64,000 nt of DNA from Caulobacter soli (GCF_011045195.1 NZ_CP049199.1:3348001-3412000), one strand, 5' to 3'. Shown: positions 52,564 to 61,155, counted from the first letter of the stretch. Made by a program: numbers and translations. Notes: a model not told the origin generated them from the letters alone.

Positions 52564-53013
52564 TCAGGACTCCGGCGTGGCCACCTGCATGCAGCGGCCG
52601 AGCACCGCCATGGCCTGGTCCTTGCCGCTCTGAGCGAACTTGGTCGACAGGTCGGCCACGCCCCGGCGATAAAGCGCCGTCGGCGTCAGACCCTGCGTCG
52701 CGCCCTCGGCATAGGCCTCGTCCAGCATGACGCCGCCGCTGGCGCCCAGCAGGCGGAACATCGGCGTCATGGAACTGCTCTTGTCGCCGCCCGAGAACTT
52801 GGCGGCCAGCTCCGGATTGCGCCGCAGGACCTCGTCGATCGTCACCAGCAACACGCCGCAGCCGAGCCGCTCATCGAGACTGGCGGGCGTCGTTTCGGCG
52901 GCGGTCGCCTTCGGGGCGGCCGGCGTCGCGGTCTTGGACGTCGAAACGGCCAGGGCGGGCGCGGCGAACGCGGTCAGGGCGATGGCGAAGGTGGCGCCGA
53001 TCATGGTTTTCAT
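52564..53013 (-). CDS. exported hypothetical protein
   Basis: A 149-residue protein with a signal peptide ([22 protein letters not shown]) and a Thr/Ala/Lys/Pro-rich linker. A helical domain of unknown type contains two Cys (RLGCGVLLV and VLGRCMQVA) that could pair in the periplasm. No homologue is recognised. It is divergent from miaA (66 bp between starts) and 60 bp upstream of serB. Confidence 0.65.
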   Translation of the reverse strand: MKTMIGATFAIALTAFAAPALAVSTSKTATPAAPKATAAETTPASLDERLGCGVLLVTIDEVLRRNPELAAKFSGGDKSSSMTPMFRLLGASGGVMLDEAYAEGATQGLTPTALYRRGVADLSTKFAQSGKDQAMAVLGRCMQVATPES

Positions 53014-53079
53014 GGTTTCTCCAAAACAGCGCTAAACAAGGCGGCGCAACGCCTTCGCGGCCAGAGGATCGCCCCCAGA

Positions 53080-53958
53080 TTGTCCGACACGCAGATCGCT
53101 CTTATTGCCGGGCCCACCGCCAGCGGCAAGTCGGCCCTGGCCCTGAAGCTGGCGCGCGAGCGTGGCGGCGAGATCGTCAACGCCGACTCCATGCAGATCT
53201 ATGCCGGTCTGCGGGTGCTGACGGCCGGACCCTCGGCCGAGGAGTTGGAGCAGGTGCCGCATCACCTGTTCGGCGTCGTCGACGCGGCCGACGGCTGGTC
53301 GGTCGGACGCTGGCTGACGGCGGCGACGCAGGTCTTGGCCGAGATCGCCGCCCGGGGCCGTCCCGCCATCGTGGTCGGCGGCACCGGCCTCTATTTCCGC
53401 GCCCTGATCCACGGCCTGGCCGACGTGCCGCCCGTGTCCGAGACCCAGCGCGAGGTCTCCGCCCTGCTCTACGCCGCCCAGGGCGAGCCTGAATTCCGCG
53501 ACGTCCTGGCCGAGCTGGACCCGCAGGCCGAGGCGCGCATCGAGGTCGGCGACCGCCAGCGTCTGGTCCGCGCTCACGCCGTGGCCATCGCCACCGGCAA
53601 GTCGCTGACCGCCTGGCAGACCGACACCAAGCCGGCCCTGGCCGAGGGGACCTGGCGCGGCCTGGTGCTCGATCCGCCCCGCGCTGAACTCTACGACCGT
53701 TGCGACGCCCGGCTGGGGGTGATGGTCGAGAACGGCGCTCTGGACGAGGTGCGGGCCATGGAGGCCCGGGGCCTGGATCCGTCCCTTCCCGCGCTGAAGG
53801 CGGTCGGCTACCGCGAGCTGGCGGCGCATTTGCGGGGCGAGACCACGCTCGATGAAGCCCTGGACGCGGCGCGGCAGGAGACACGGCGGTACGCGAAGCG
53901 GCAGATGACGTGGTTCAGGAACCAGACGCCGGATTGGGAGCGGGTTACCAACCTCTAG
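53080..53958 (+). CDS. miaA: tRNA dimethylallyltransferase
   Basis: Adds a dimethylallyl group to A37 of tRNAs that read UNN codons. The 292-residue protein has the P loop [19 protein letters not shown], then [15 protein letters not shown] (substrate site), [23 protein letters not shown] and the late GYRELAAHL and [14 protein letters not shown], all MiaA signatures. The TTG start at 53080 places the P loop at residues 8-18, the normal distance; GAGGA lies upstream. Confidence 0.94.
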   Translation: MSDTQIALIAGPTASGKSALALKLARERGGEIVNADSMQIYAGLRVLTAGPSAEELEQVPHHLFGVVDAADGWSVGRWLTAATQVLAEIAARGRPAIVVGGTGLYFRALIHGLADVPPVSETQREVSALLYAAQGEPEFRDVLAELDPQAEARIEVGDRQRLVRAHAVAIATGKSLTAWQTDTKPALAEGTWRGLVLDPPRAELYDRCDARLGVMVENGALDEVRAMEARGLDPSLPALKAVGYRELAAHLRGETTLDEALDAARQETRRYAKRQMTWFRNQTPDWERVTNL

Positions 53959-53973
53959 CCTTCTTTTCACCGC

Positions 53974-54092
53974 TCATCCCGGCGAATGCCGGGACCCAGA
54001 TCCCTTGGCGGTGTGGCTGATTGGAAGAACTCTAAGCTCTTGGCGTCAGCCTCAAAGCTATTCCATCAGGGTCCCGGCATTCGCCGGGATGA
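53974..54092. repeat. long inverted repeat (family C) between miaA and pncC
   Basis: The 24-bp arms at 53974-53997 (starting TCATCCCGGCGAATGCCGGG) and 54069-54092 are perfect inverted repeats separated by 71 bp. Each arm holds its own small hairpin (CCCGGCGAATGCCGGG). Only this one copy is in the window. Size and structure resemble small non-autonomous palindromic elements. Confidence 0.75.
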
Positions 54093-54148
54093 TCGGAGAT
54101 AATGTGCGATCATGATGCTCGCCTAAGCCCGACTCATGGACCTGCCAG

Positions 54149-54631
54149 ATGACCGAACTCGCCCGCCTCGCCGCCGCCGTCGCCGCCCGTCTGACCGAGC
54201 GGGGCGAGACGGTCGCCGTGGCCGAATCCTCGACCGGCGGGTTGATCTCGTCGTCCCTGCTGGCCGTGCCCGGCGCGTCGAAGTTCTATGTGGGTGGCGC
54301 GGTGGTCTATACGGCCCGCGCCCGCCTCACCCTGCTGGACATCCCGCAGAAGGCGATGGACGGCCTGCGCTCGGCCAGCGAGCCCTACGCCGTGCTGCTG
54401 GCCCGGGTGGTCGGCAAGAACTTGAAGGCGACCTGGGGCCTGTCGGAAACCGGCGCGGCCGGGCCGGACGGCAACCGCTATGGAGACGCCGCGGGCCACA
54501 GCTGCACCGCCGTGGTCGGCCTCGATCAGGAGGTTAGTCTTACCATCGAGACCGGCCTGGACGACCGCGAGACCAACATGCGGCGCTTCGCCGAGCACGC
54601 CCTTGCCCTGCTGCTGCAAACCTTGGGCTGA
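54149..54631 (+). CDS. pncC: CinA C-terminal-domain protein, nicotinamide-nucleotide amidohydrolase
   Basis: A 160-residue stand-alone CinA_C domain: VAVAESSTGGLISSSLLAVPGAS with the catalytic Ser-Thr-Gly, GGAVVYTARAR, then TWGLSETGAAGPDGNRYGD, typical of PncC, which deamidates NMN to NaMN in NAD recycling. The TG-x-AGP block and length fit. Gene order gives no further hint. Confidence 0.9.
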   Translation: MTELARLAAAVAARLTERGETVAVAESSTGGLISSSLLAVPGASKFYVGGAVVYTARARLTLLDIPQKAMDGLRSASEPYAVLLARVVGKNLKATWGLSETGAAGPDGNRYGDAAGHSCTAVVGLDQEVSLTIETGLDDRETNMRRFAEHALALLLQTLG

Positions 54632-54750
54632 AATCTGGCGTCGAGAACACCGTTGCGCCAAGGCAACGGGTCGTTTCTTGCGTCAAACCGCGCCTTGACG
54701 CCTTCCGGCGAGCATGGCATTCCCCGATCATCCAGTTGGAGCAAATACTC

Positions 54751-54798
54751 GTGCGCACCACCATGATCGTACTTATGGAGCGGCCGTTCACGGCGTGA
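54751..54798 (+). CDS. ilv leader peptide
   Basis: A 15-residue ORF, MRTTMIVLMERPFTA, starting at GTG with GGAG 11 bases upstream; an internal ATG at 54763 is a second start choice. It holds consecutive Ile-Val-Leu codons and precedes a hairpin-T-run terminator and ilvB, the arrangement of ribosome-mediated attenuation for branched-chain amino acids. A likely promoter has TTGACG at 54695. A hairpin GTGAC/GTCAC spans the stop codon and could be part of the switching structure. Confidence 0.72.
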   Translation: MRTTMIVLMERPFTA

Positions 54799-54833
54799 CC
54801 TTGAAGTCACGTTGATAGATCGGTCGCGCGCAC

Positions 54834-54857
54834 AAAAGGTCCTTCGGGGCCTTTTTT
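54834..54857 (+). terminator. attenuator terminator upstream of ilvB
   Basis: AAAAGGTCC, loop TTCG, GGGCCTTTT form a 9-bp stem (one U-G pair) capped by a stable UUCG tetraloop and running into TTTTTT. It lies 36 bp after the leader-peptide stop and 50 bp before the ilvB ATG. Confidence 0.88.
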
Positions 54858-54906
54858 CTTTTCTACCTCGCCCCAAGCCAAGCTTACCAAACCCCGGATC
54901 AGCCCC

Positions 54907-56715
54907 ATGACCGCCCACCAGACCATCGAGAGCCAGGCTCCCGCCCAACCGACCAGCGATCGCGCCATGACCGGCGCCGAGATCGTGGTTCGCGGCCTCG
55001 TGGACCAGGGCGTCGAGGTGCTGTTCGGCTATCCGGGCGGCGCGGTCCTGCCAATCTATGACGCGCTGTTCCACGAGCCGCGCCTGCAGCACATCCTGGT
55101 CCGCCACGAACAGGGCGCGACCCACGCCGCCGAGGGCTACGCCCGCAGCTCGGGCAAGCCGGGCGTCGTCCTGGTCACCTCGGGTCCGGGCGCGACCAAC
55201 GCCATCACCGGCATCATGGACGCCCTGATGGACTCCATCCCGATGGTCGTCATCACCGGCCAGGTCCCGACGCACCTGATCGGCACCGACGCCTTCCAGG
55301 AAGCCGACACCGTCGGCATGACCCGCTCGTGCACCAAGCACAACTACCTGGTCAAAGACGTCCGCGACCTGCCGCAGATCATCCACGAGGCGTTCAAGAT
55401 CGCCACGACGGGGCGTCCAGGTCCGGTGCTGATCGACATCCCCAAGGACGTCCAGTTCGCCAAGGGCGAATATTACGGCCCCACGGAAGTCGCCTCGACC
55501 CACGCCTACAATCCCAAGACCAAGGGCGACCAGAACCGTATCGCCGAGGCCGCCCGGCTGATCGCGGGCGCCCGCCGGCCGATCTTCTACACCGGCGGCG
55601 GCGTCATCAACGCCGGCCCGCGCGCCAGCGAAGCCCTGCGCGAGTTTCAGGCCCTGACCGGCGCGCCGGTCACCTCGACCCTGATGGGCCTGGGCGCCTT
55701 CCCGGCCGCCGATCCGGCCTGGCTGGGCATGCTGGGCATGCACGGCACGTTCGAGGCCAACAACGCCATGCACGACTGCGACGTGATGATCTGCGTCGGC
55801 GCCCGCTTCGACGACCGCGTCACCGGCCGCCTGGACGCCTTCTCGCCGGGCTCCAAGAAGATCCACATCGATATCGACGCCTCGTCGATCAACAAGAACG
55901 TCCGTGTCGACCTGCCGATCGTCGGCGACGCCGGCAGCATTCTCGAGGACCTGATCGCCGCCTGGAAGGCCGCCGGCCACCAGGCCAACAAGGCCGCCTT
56001 GACCGACTGGTGGGCCCAGATCGACACCTGGCGCGCCCGCCAGTGCCTGAACTACCGACAGTCGGAGACGGTCATCAAGCCGCAGTACGCCATCCAGCGG
56101 CTGTACGAACTGACCAAGGGTCGCGACACCTACATCACCACCGAGGTGGGCCAGCATCAGATGTGGGCGGCGCAATTCTATCGCTTCGAGGACCCCAACC
56201 GCTGGATGACCTCGGGGGGCCTCGGCACCATGGGCTACGGCCTGCCCGCCGCCATCGGCGTGCAGATGGCCCATCCGGGCAGCCTGGTGATCGACATCGC
56301 CGGCGAAGCCTCGATCCAGATGTGCATCCAGGAACTGTCGACGGCGATCCAGTTCGACCTGCCGGTCAAGATCTTCATCCTCAACAACGAATGGATGGGC
56401 ATGGTCCGCCAGTGGCAGCAGCTGCTGCACGGCGAGCGCTACAGCCATTCCTATTCCGACAGCCTGCCCGACTTCGTGAAGCTGGCCGAGGCCTATGGCG
56501 CCGTCGGCATCCGCTGCTCGGACCCGGCCGAGCTGGACGGCAAGATCCTGGAGATGATCAACAGCGACAAGGTGGTGGTCTTCGACTGCCGCGTCGAGAA
56601 GCACGAAAACTGCCTGCCGATGATCCCCTCGGGCAAGGCCCACAACGAGATGATCATGGGCGACGTCGAGGACATCGGTAATGTCATCGGCGCGGCGGGC
56701 GCGGGGCTGGTCTAG
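54907..56715 (+). CDS. ilvB: acetolactate synthase large subunit
   Basis: Condenses two pyruvates, or pyruvate with 2-oxobutyrate, to start valine/leucine and isoleucine synthesis; needs thiamine diphosphate, FAD and Mg. The 602 residues show VEVLFGYPGGAVLPIYDAL, the catalytic Glu in RHEQGATHAAEGYARSSGKP, PGATNAITGIMDA, and the ThDP-binding GEASIQMCIQEL...NNEWMGMVRQWQ. One change is notable: the ThDP motif reads GEASIQ where GDGSFQ-type sequence (GDA/GDG) is usual, so the Asp is Glu here. It is controlled by the upstream leader. Confidence 0.95.
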   Translation: MTAHQTIESQAPAQPTSDRAMTGAEIVVRGLVDQGVEVLFGYPGGAVLPIYDALFHEPRLQHILVRHEQGATHAAEGYARSSGKPGVVLVTSGPGATNAITGIMDALMDSIPMVVITGQVPTHLIGTDAFQEADTVGMTRSCTKHNYLVKDVRDLPQIIHEAFKIATTGRPGPVLIDIPKDVQFAKGEYYGPTEVASTHAYNPKTKGDQNRIAEAARLIAGARRPIFYTGGGVINAGPRASEALREFQALTGAPVTSTLMGLGAFPAADPAWLGMLGMHGTFEANNAMHDCDVMICVGARFDDRVTGRLDAFSPGSKKIHIDIDASSINKNVRVDLPIVGDAGSILEDLIAAWKAAGHQANKAALTDWWAQIDTWRARQCLNYRQSETVIKPQYAIQRLYELTKGRDTYITTEVGQHQMWAAQFYRFEDPNRWMTSGGLGTMGYGLPAAIGVQMAHPGSLVIDIAGEASIQMCIQELSTAIQFDLPVKIFILNNEWMGMVRQWQQLLHGERYSHSYSDSLPDFVKLAEAYGAVGIRCSDPAELDGKILEMINSDKVVVFDCRVEKHENCLPMIPSGKAHNEMIMGDVEDIGNVIGAAGAGLV

Positions 56716-56727
56716 ACTGTTGCCCTT

Positions 56728-56836
56728 CCCTCCCCTTTATGGGGAGGGTGGCCCCGAAGGGGGCGGGTGGGGCTTGATGACTCAGCAGACCCCGCCCACC
56801 AGCTTCGCTGGTCCCCCCTCCCCGCGAGGGGGAGGG
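56728..56836. repeat. palindromic repeat, family A, copy 6, inside the ilvBN operon
   Basis: CCCTCCCCTTTATGGGGAGGG and CCCCTCCCCGCGAGGGGGAGG type arms with inner GGTGGGG/CCCCGCCC. It occupies most of the 153-bp gap between ilvB and ilvN, genes that are normally close together. The closest relatives are copies 2 and 7. Confidence 0.83.
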
Positions 56837-56868
56837 AAACTTCCAATACTAGGGGCTACAAGAACGCG

Positions 56869-57417
56869 ATGACCGACCTTCAACCCGCCTCCGCCTACGA
56901 CATGGCCCCGAACGAACAGGTCGAGCAGACCGCGACCTTCGCCCTGTTGGTCGACAACGAGCCGGGCGTGCTGCACCGCGTGGTCGGGCTGTTCGCCGCG
57001 CGCGGCTACAACATCGAGAGCCTCACGGTCGCCGAGACCGACCGCAAGGCCCACACCAGCCGGATCACCGTGGTCACCCGCGGCACGCGCCAGGTGCTGG
57101 ACCAGATCGAGGCCCAGCTGAACAAGGTGGTCAATGTCCGCCGCGTGCACGACGTGACCCGCGACCCGAACGGCGTCGAGCGCGAGCTGGCGCTGGTCAA
57201 GGTGCGCGGCCAGGGCGTCGACCGCGTCGAGGCCCTGCGCATCGCCGAGATCTTCCGCGCCAAGCCGGTGGACACCACGCTGGAGAGCTTCGTGTTCGAG
57301 ATCTCGGGCGTGCCGTCCAAGATCGACAAGTTCCTGGACCTGATGCGGCCGCTGGGCCTGGTGGAACTGTCGCGCACCGGCGTGCTTTCCATCGAGCGGG
57401 GTGTTGAAGGGATGTAG
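56869..57417 (+). CDS. ilvN: acetolactate synthase small (regulatory) subunit
   Basis: A 182-residue regulatory subunit that binds valine for feedback inhibition and activates the large subunit. The N-terminal ACT domain is ATFALLVDNEPGVLHRVVGL then FAARGYNIESLTVAETD, and the C-terminal ALS_ss_C domain has VSRTG-like VELSRTGVLSIERG. The ATG at 56869 follows the palindromic repeat and gives a 20-residue extension before the ACT domain. Confidence 0.95.
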   Translation: MTDLQPASAYDMAPNEQVEQTATFALLVDNEPGVLHRVVGLFAARGYNIESLTVAETDRKAHTSRITVVTRGTRQVLDQIEAQLNKVVNVRRVHDVTRDPNGVERELALVKVRGQGVDRVEALRIAEIFRAKPVDTTLESFVFEISGVPSKIDKFLDLMRPLGLVELSRTGVLSIERGVEGM

Positions 57418-57419
57418 CC

Positions 57420-58274
57420 ATGACGGGCGCGATGCTTTTAGCCGGTCTTCTGATGGGACTTCCCCTCGCCGGCCAGCAACCCGCGCCCCAGGCCGTCCAG
57501 TCACCGCCCGATCCCGCCGTCTGGTGGGCGCCGGAAATCCCCAAGCCGCCGCCCGAGCAGGACCCGTTCCAGGGCCGCCGCCTGCGGCCCGGCGAGACGC
57601 TGGTCCCGATCGACAATGGCGTCGATCCCCTGCTCTACCGCCTCTGGGGCCTGCAACCCCTGCAAAGCCAGTTGATCAAGCGCGGCGAGCTGGTGCTCGA
57701 GGTCTGGGCCCGCCCAGCGGCCGGCGTGCGCCAGGCCGTGATCCGCGTGATCGTGCGCCGCGACGGTCGCGCCTTCGTCCAGGCCCGCGCCGGCCTGGGC
57801 TGTTGCACGCCCGAGATCGGCCGCCGGGTCGACATCGACGCCGAACTCGCCACCCAGCAGATCCCGCCGCTCAAGGCCCTGGTCGGCGCGCCGATGTGGA
57901 GCCAGCCCCGTTCGGTGATTGTCGACTACGGCGGCGGAGCCGTCGAGCCGGTGTGCCTGGAGGGCGTGTCCTGGGACGTCACCCTGCTGGTGCCCGGCCA
58001 GGCCCGCCATCTGCGCCGCGCCTGCGACGACGCCGAGGTGGGTTCGATCGCGCCCGCCCTGGCGGCGGCGCTATCAGCGGCTTCAGGGCGCGACGCCCGG
58101 TTCGACGCCATGTTCGCCCGTGGCGGCGACGTCTCGCGCCAGCAACGGGCCTACGACTCGCTGATCGCCTCGGGCGGCCGCCTCAAAGCCGGAACCAACA
58201 ACCGCCCCCAGCCGCCCGCCGTGCCCACGCCGTCGGATGAAACGCCGGAGACGTCACCCGAAACGCGCCCTTAG
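57420..58274 (+). CDS. exported hypothetical protein, Pro-rich
   Basis: A 284-residue protein with a likely signal peptide (GAMLLAGLLMGLPLAGQ). A Pro/Trp-rich N-terminal part (SPPDPAVWWAPEIPKPPPEQ) is followed by a beta-rich domain (LVLEVWARPAAGVRQAVIRV) with a Cys pair (LGCCTPEIG) and a disordered Pro/Thr tail. No family is recognised. It begins two bases after the ilvN stop, so it is probably cotranscribed, though no metabolic link is apparent. Confidence 0.68.
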   Translation: MTGAMLLAGLLMGLPLAGQQPAPQAVQSPPDPAVWWAPEIPKPPPEQDPFQGRRLRPGETLVPIDNGVDPLLYRLWGLQPLQSQLIKRGELVLEVWARPAAGVRQAVIRVIVRRDGRAFVQARAGLGCCTPEIGRRVDIDAELATQQIPPLKALVGAPMWSQPRSVIVDYGGGAVEPVCLEGVSWDVTLLVPGQARHLRRACDDAEVGSIAPALAAALSAASGRDARFDAMFARGGDVSRQQRAYDSLIASGGRLKAGTNNRPQPPAVPTPSDETPETSPETRP

Positions 58275-58300
58275 CGCGCTCTTTGCGTTCGACACGCTCG

Positions 58301-58331
58301 GAAATTGCAATTTCAAGATAACGTCGTTATC
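58301..58331. promoter_or_regulatory. two adjacent perfect palindromes upstream of a secreted-protein gene
   Basis: GAAATTGCAATTTC (58301-58314) and GATAACGTCGTTATC (58317-58331) are both perfect dyads, two bases apart, ending 30 bp before the ATG at 58362. They are AT-rich in a GC-rich genome and look like operators. Confidence 0.5.
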
Positions 58332-58361
58332 AAACTTGACCATGACACCGGGAGGAACACC

Positions 58362-58799
58362 ATGGCCAAGATCATCACTCTGAAATCCATGCTGGCTGTG
58401 GCCGGCGTCGTCGCCACGCTGGGCGCGACCGCCGCTCAAGCCCAAGCCGTGCCGAACACGCCGCAGATCAAGTTCGACCCGATCGGGGAACACCCGGCGC
58501 CCCCCGCCGGCCTGAACGCCTCGTGCACCAAGCAGCCCGACAGCGGCTATCAGGCCAGCACGACCTGCCCCGTCATCTACTACGGATCCACCAAGACCTG
58601 GATCTACAGCTACGACGACAATCGCGTCTCGTTCGCCCTGGTCACCTACGGCGCCAATGGCGCGGTTCTGCGCAACGTCGAATATCCCGGCGCCCGGTAT
58701 GTCTTCGACGCCTTCAGCGACGACCATGGCCAGAAGATCACCATCATCGGCCAGGCCAAGGGCTCGGTGATGGTCAACTGGTCCGACCTGCCGCACTAG
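58362..58799 (+). CDS. small exported hypothetical protein
   Basis: A 145-residue protein with a signal peptide (MAKIITLKSMLAVAGVVATL... cleaved near AQAQA). The mature part is rich in Tyr, Ser and Asp with a beta-strand pattern (YYGSTKTWIYSYDDNRVSFA) and two Cys (NASCTKQPD, STTCPVIYYG) that may pair. GGGAGGA six bases upstream fixes this start. No family is recognised. Two palindromes just upstream suggest tight regulation. Confidence 0.75.
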   Translation: MAKIITLKSMLAVAGVVATLGATAAQAQAVPNTPQIKFDPIGEHPAPPAGLNASCTKQPDSGYQASTTCPVIYYGSTKTWIYSYDDNRVSFALVTYGANGAVLRNVEYPGARYVFDAFSDDHGQKITIIGQAKGSVMVNWSDLPH

Positions 58800-58826
58800 G
58801 CGCAGGCCGGACCCGTCGGGCGCGCC

Positions 58827-59489
58827 TCAGCCCACCTTCAGCAGGTTGAAGCGGTAGAGCAGCGCGCCCAGCACCGCCCCGATCGCCGGGGCGACGAAGA
58901 ACAGCCACAGCTGCGCCAAGGCCTGCCCCCCGACGAGGAGGGCCGGGCCGAAGCTGCGGGCCGGATTGACCGAGACGCCGGTCACCTGGATGCCGACGAT
59001 GTGGATCACAGCCAGGGCGATGCCAATGCCCAGCCCCGCGAAGCCCGGCGCGGCGTCGGTGCCGGTCGAGCCCAGGATGACGATCACGAACAGGGCGGTC
59101 ATCACCACCTCGAAGGCGAAGGCCGCCTCGACGCCGAAGCCGCCGCCATAGCCCGGACCCCAGCCGTTCTGCCCCAGGCCGTGCGCCGTGCTTCCGGCGA
59201 TGAACAACAGCACCGCGGCGCCAGCCGTGGCCCCGACGAACTGGGCGATCCAGTACAGCACCATCTCCTTGGCGCTCATCCGCCCCGCCACGAAGGCCGC
59301 CAGGCTGACCGCCGGATTGACGTGGCAACCCGACACCGGACCGATGCCGTAGGCCATCGCCACGATCGCGAAGCCGAACGCCAAGGCTATGCCAAGTTGT
59401 CCGACATGGTCTCCGCCCAGCACGGCCGCGCCGCAGCCAAACAAGACAAGAGCAAAAGTGCCGATGAACTCGGCAACAATTTTTGACAT
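58827..59489 (-). CDS. aqpZ: aquaporin Z
   Basis: A 220-residue water channel of the inner membrane with six helices and both pore half-helices: SGCHVNPAVSLA and TGVSVNPARSFGPA. The selectivity-filter Arg follows the second NPA (NPAR) and His sits in the helix-5 IHIVGIQVTG, as in AqpZ. GGGAGG nine bases upstream fixes the ATG at 59489. An AraC regulator gene precedes it on the same strand by 126 bp. Confidence 0.95.
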   Translation of the reverse strand: MSKIVAEFIGTFALVLFGCGAAVLGGDHVGQLGIALAFGFAIVAMAYGIGPVSGCHVNPAVSLAAFVAGRMSAKEMVLYWIAQFVGATAGAAVLLFIAGSTAHGLGQNGWGPGYGGGFGVEAAFAFEVVMTALFVIVILGSTGTDAAPGFAGLGIGIALAVIHIVGIQVTGVSVNPARSFGPALLVGGQALAQLWLFFVAPAIGAVLGALLYRFNLLKVG

Positions 59490-59615
59490 TTGATCGCCTC
59501 CCACTCCACGCTCGACTTCACCTTGAAGACAAGCTCGGGGAGCTTGCCTCTACTTGGCGAGTCTAGGAATAGGGGAAATGCTCTAGGCGATCGGTGGACG
59601 GGCCTTAGCGCGCCC

Positions 59616-60527
59616 TTAGGTCTCCAGCAGCATGTCGGGCCGCGACCGCAGGCGGGCGGCGTCGCGCAGGGGCGGCGCGCCGAACAGGCGGGCGTATTCA
59701 CGGCTGAACTGCGAGGGGCTGTCATAACCCACCGCGTGACCGGCCGAACCGGCGTCCAGGCGCTGGGCCAGGATCAGCTTGCGCGCCTCCTGCAGGCGGA
59801 TCTGCTTCTGGTACTGCAGGGGGCTGAGCGCCGTCACCGCCTTGAAATGGCGATGCAGGGCCGAAGGGCTCATCCGCGCCTCGGCCGCCAGCTCCTCGAT
59901 GCTGAAGGGCTGGTTGAAGTGCTGGGTGATCCAGCCGATCGCCCGCTTGACCTGGCGCATGCGGCCGTCGGCCCGGGCGATCTGGGCCAGGCGCGGCCCC
60001 TGGTCGCCCAGCAGCATGCGGTAGAGGATCTCGCGCTCGATTAGCGGAGCCAGCACGGCGGCGTCGCGCGGGGTGTCGATCAGGCTGACCATCCGCATCA
60101 CGGCGTCCAGCAGGGGCGGATTGACCTGGCTGACCGCCATGGCGCCAACCAGCGGCCCGGCGTCCTGGGCCAGGGCCGGCTCACCGCCCAGCTGCAGCAG
60201 CAGGTCGCCGATCACCGTCGGGTCCAGGTGCATCTTGAAGCAGAGATAGGGCTGCTCAGGCGAGGCGTCGACCACCTGGCCGATCACCGGCAGGTCGACC
60301 GAGGCGACCAGATAGTTCATCGCGTCGTAGACCAGCACCGATCCGCCGGCCAGCACCTGCTTGCGCCCCTGGGCCACCACGCAAACCGCGGCGCCGAATA
60401 CGCCATGGGTCGGCTCGCTGGGCTTGCTGACCCGAACCACCGAGGCCTTGTCGCCGCAGATGTCGTAGGTTCCGTCTTCAGGCGCGTATCGTTCAATCAG
60501 CGCGGCGAGTTCGCCTTGCTCGGCCAT
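59616..60527 (-). CDS. AraC-family regulator with AraC_N cupin-like domain
   Basis: A 303-residue regulator. The N-terminal domain (about 35-180: VCVVAQGRKQVLAGGSVLVYDAMNYLV) is the AraC_N type. The C-terminal double helix-turn-helix (about 195-295) reads FSIEELAAEARMSPSALHRHFKAV and ILAQRLDAGSAGHAVGYDSPSQFSREYARLFG. AAAGGAA nine bases upstream supports the ATG at 60527. Close relatives often neighbour oxidoreductase genes; here aqpZ is the nearest downstream gene and may be a target. Confidence 0.9.
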   Translation of the reverse strand: MAEQGELAALIERYAPEDGTYDICGDKASVVRVSKPSEPTHGVFGAAVCVVAQGRKQVLAGGSVLVYDAMNYLVASVDLPVIGQVVDASPEQPYLCFKMHLDPTVIGDLLLQLGGEPALAQDAGPLVGAMAVSQVNPPLLDAVMRMVSLIDTPRDAAVLAPLIEREILYRMLLGDQGPRLAQIARADGRMRQVKRAIGWITQHFNQPFSIEELAAEARMSPSALHRHFKAVTALSPLQYQKQIRLQEARKLILAQRLDAGSAGHAVGYDSPSQFSREYARLFGAPPLRDAARLRSRPDMLLET

Positions 60528-60730
60528 CGACAATTCCTTTTGCTGATGGAGCTTGTCCTACGCCCCGATCCAAGCCTCGTCACGCCTGCCAAAGGTGATG
60601 TGCAGGATCGTGCAATCAAGGGGCAGCATCGGTCTATCCCTTAAGGGCTCGAACGCGTCACATTGGCGGGGTCGGTCTCGTCATACCTCTTGCCTGGTCA
60701 TGACGTGGCCGCCCGCCCCCCGAGGTTCCC

Positions 60731-61039
60731 ATGAAATACTATCCCAAGATCGCTCGCCGCGTGTCCGGCGTGTGGGCCAGCGCCGACGGCGTCGCCCTTG
60801 AACTGCGCATGGACGGCCGGTTCGAGGAACGTCACGACGACGAGGTCGCGTTCACCGGCCACTACGAGATGGAAGGCGACGACGTCCGCCTGTTCGAAGA
60901 CGGCGGCGGCCTGCTGATCGGCCGCCTGACCGAGGGCCGCCTGAGCCTGACGCCGCCGCCCCGCCCCCGCGAAACCGTCCGCTTTCCGCGCCGCCCGCAA
61001 CGGCGGCCTTCCCTCCGCGAGCCCCAGCCCCTATATTGA
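60731..61039 (+). CDS. hypothetical small protein
   Basis: A 102-residue protein beginning MKYYPKIARRVSGVWASADG, with a short beta-rich lipocalin-like stretch (ALELRMDGRFEERHDDEVAF, GHYEMEGDDVRLFEDGGGLL) and a basic Pro/Arg-rich tail. GAGG precedes the ATG. Its stop codon at 61037-61039 abuts the tmRNA acceptor piece, so transcription may run into ssrA. Function unknown. Confidence 0.65.
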   Translation: MKYYPKIARRVSGVWASADGVALELRMDGRFEERHDDEVAFTGHYEMEGDDVRLFEDGGGLLIGRLTEGRLSLTPPPRPRETVRFPRRPQRRPSLREPQPLY

Positions 61040-61126
61040 GTCCGTTCGGGTTCGCCCGGACTATGGGGATAAACGCGCACGTAATAAGCGGACTGGACCC
61101 GGGTGCGATTCCCGGCGGCTCCACCA
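61040..61126 (+). ncRNA. ssrA: tmRNA acceptor piece (permuted two-piece ssrA)
   Basis: The 3' tRNA-like half, encoded first as in alphaproteobacterial permuted tmRNA. A T arm CCGGG TGCGATT CCCGG is followed by the acceptor strand CGGCTCC, discriminator A and an encoded CCA at 61124-61126. CGGCTCC pairs with GGGGCCG at the start of the coding piece (61156). A hairpin GTCC...GGAC at about 61040-61061 marks the 5' side. The 5' boundary is approximate. Confidence 0.88.
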
Positions 61127-61155
61127 AGACCTCCCGAGTTATCGCGGGAATGCAT

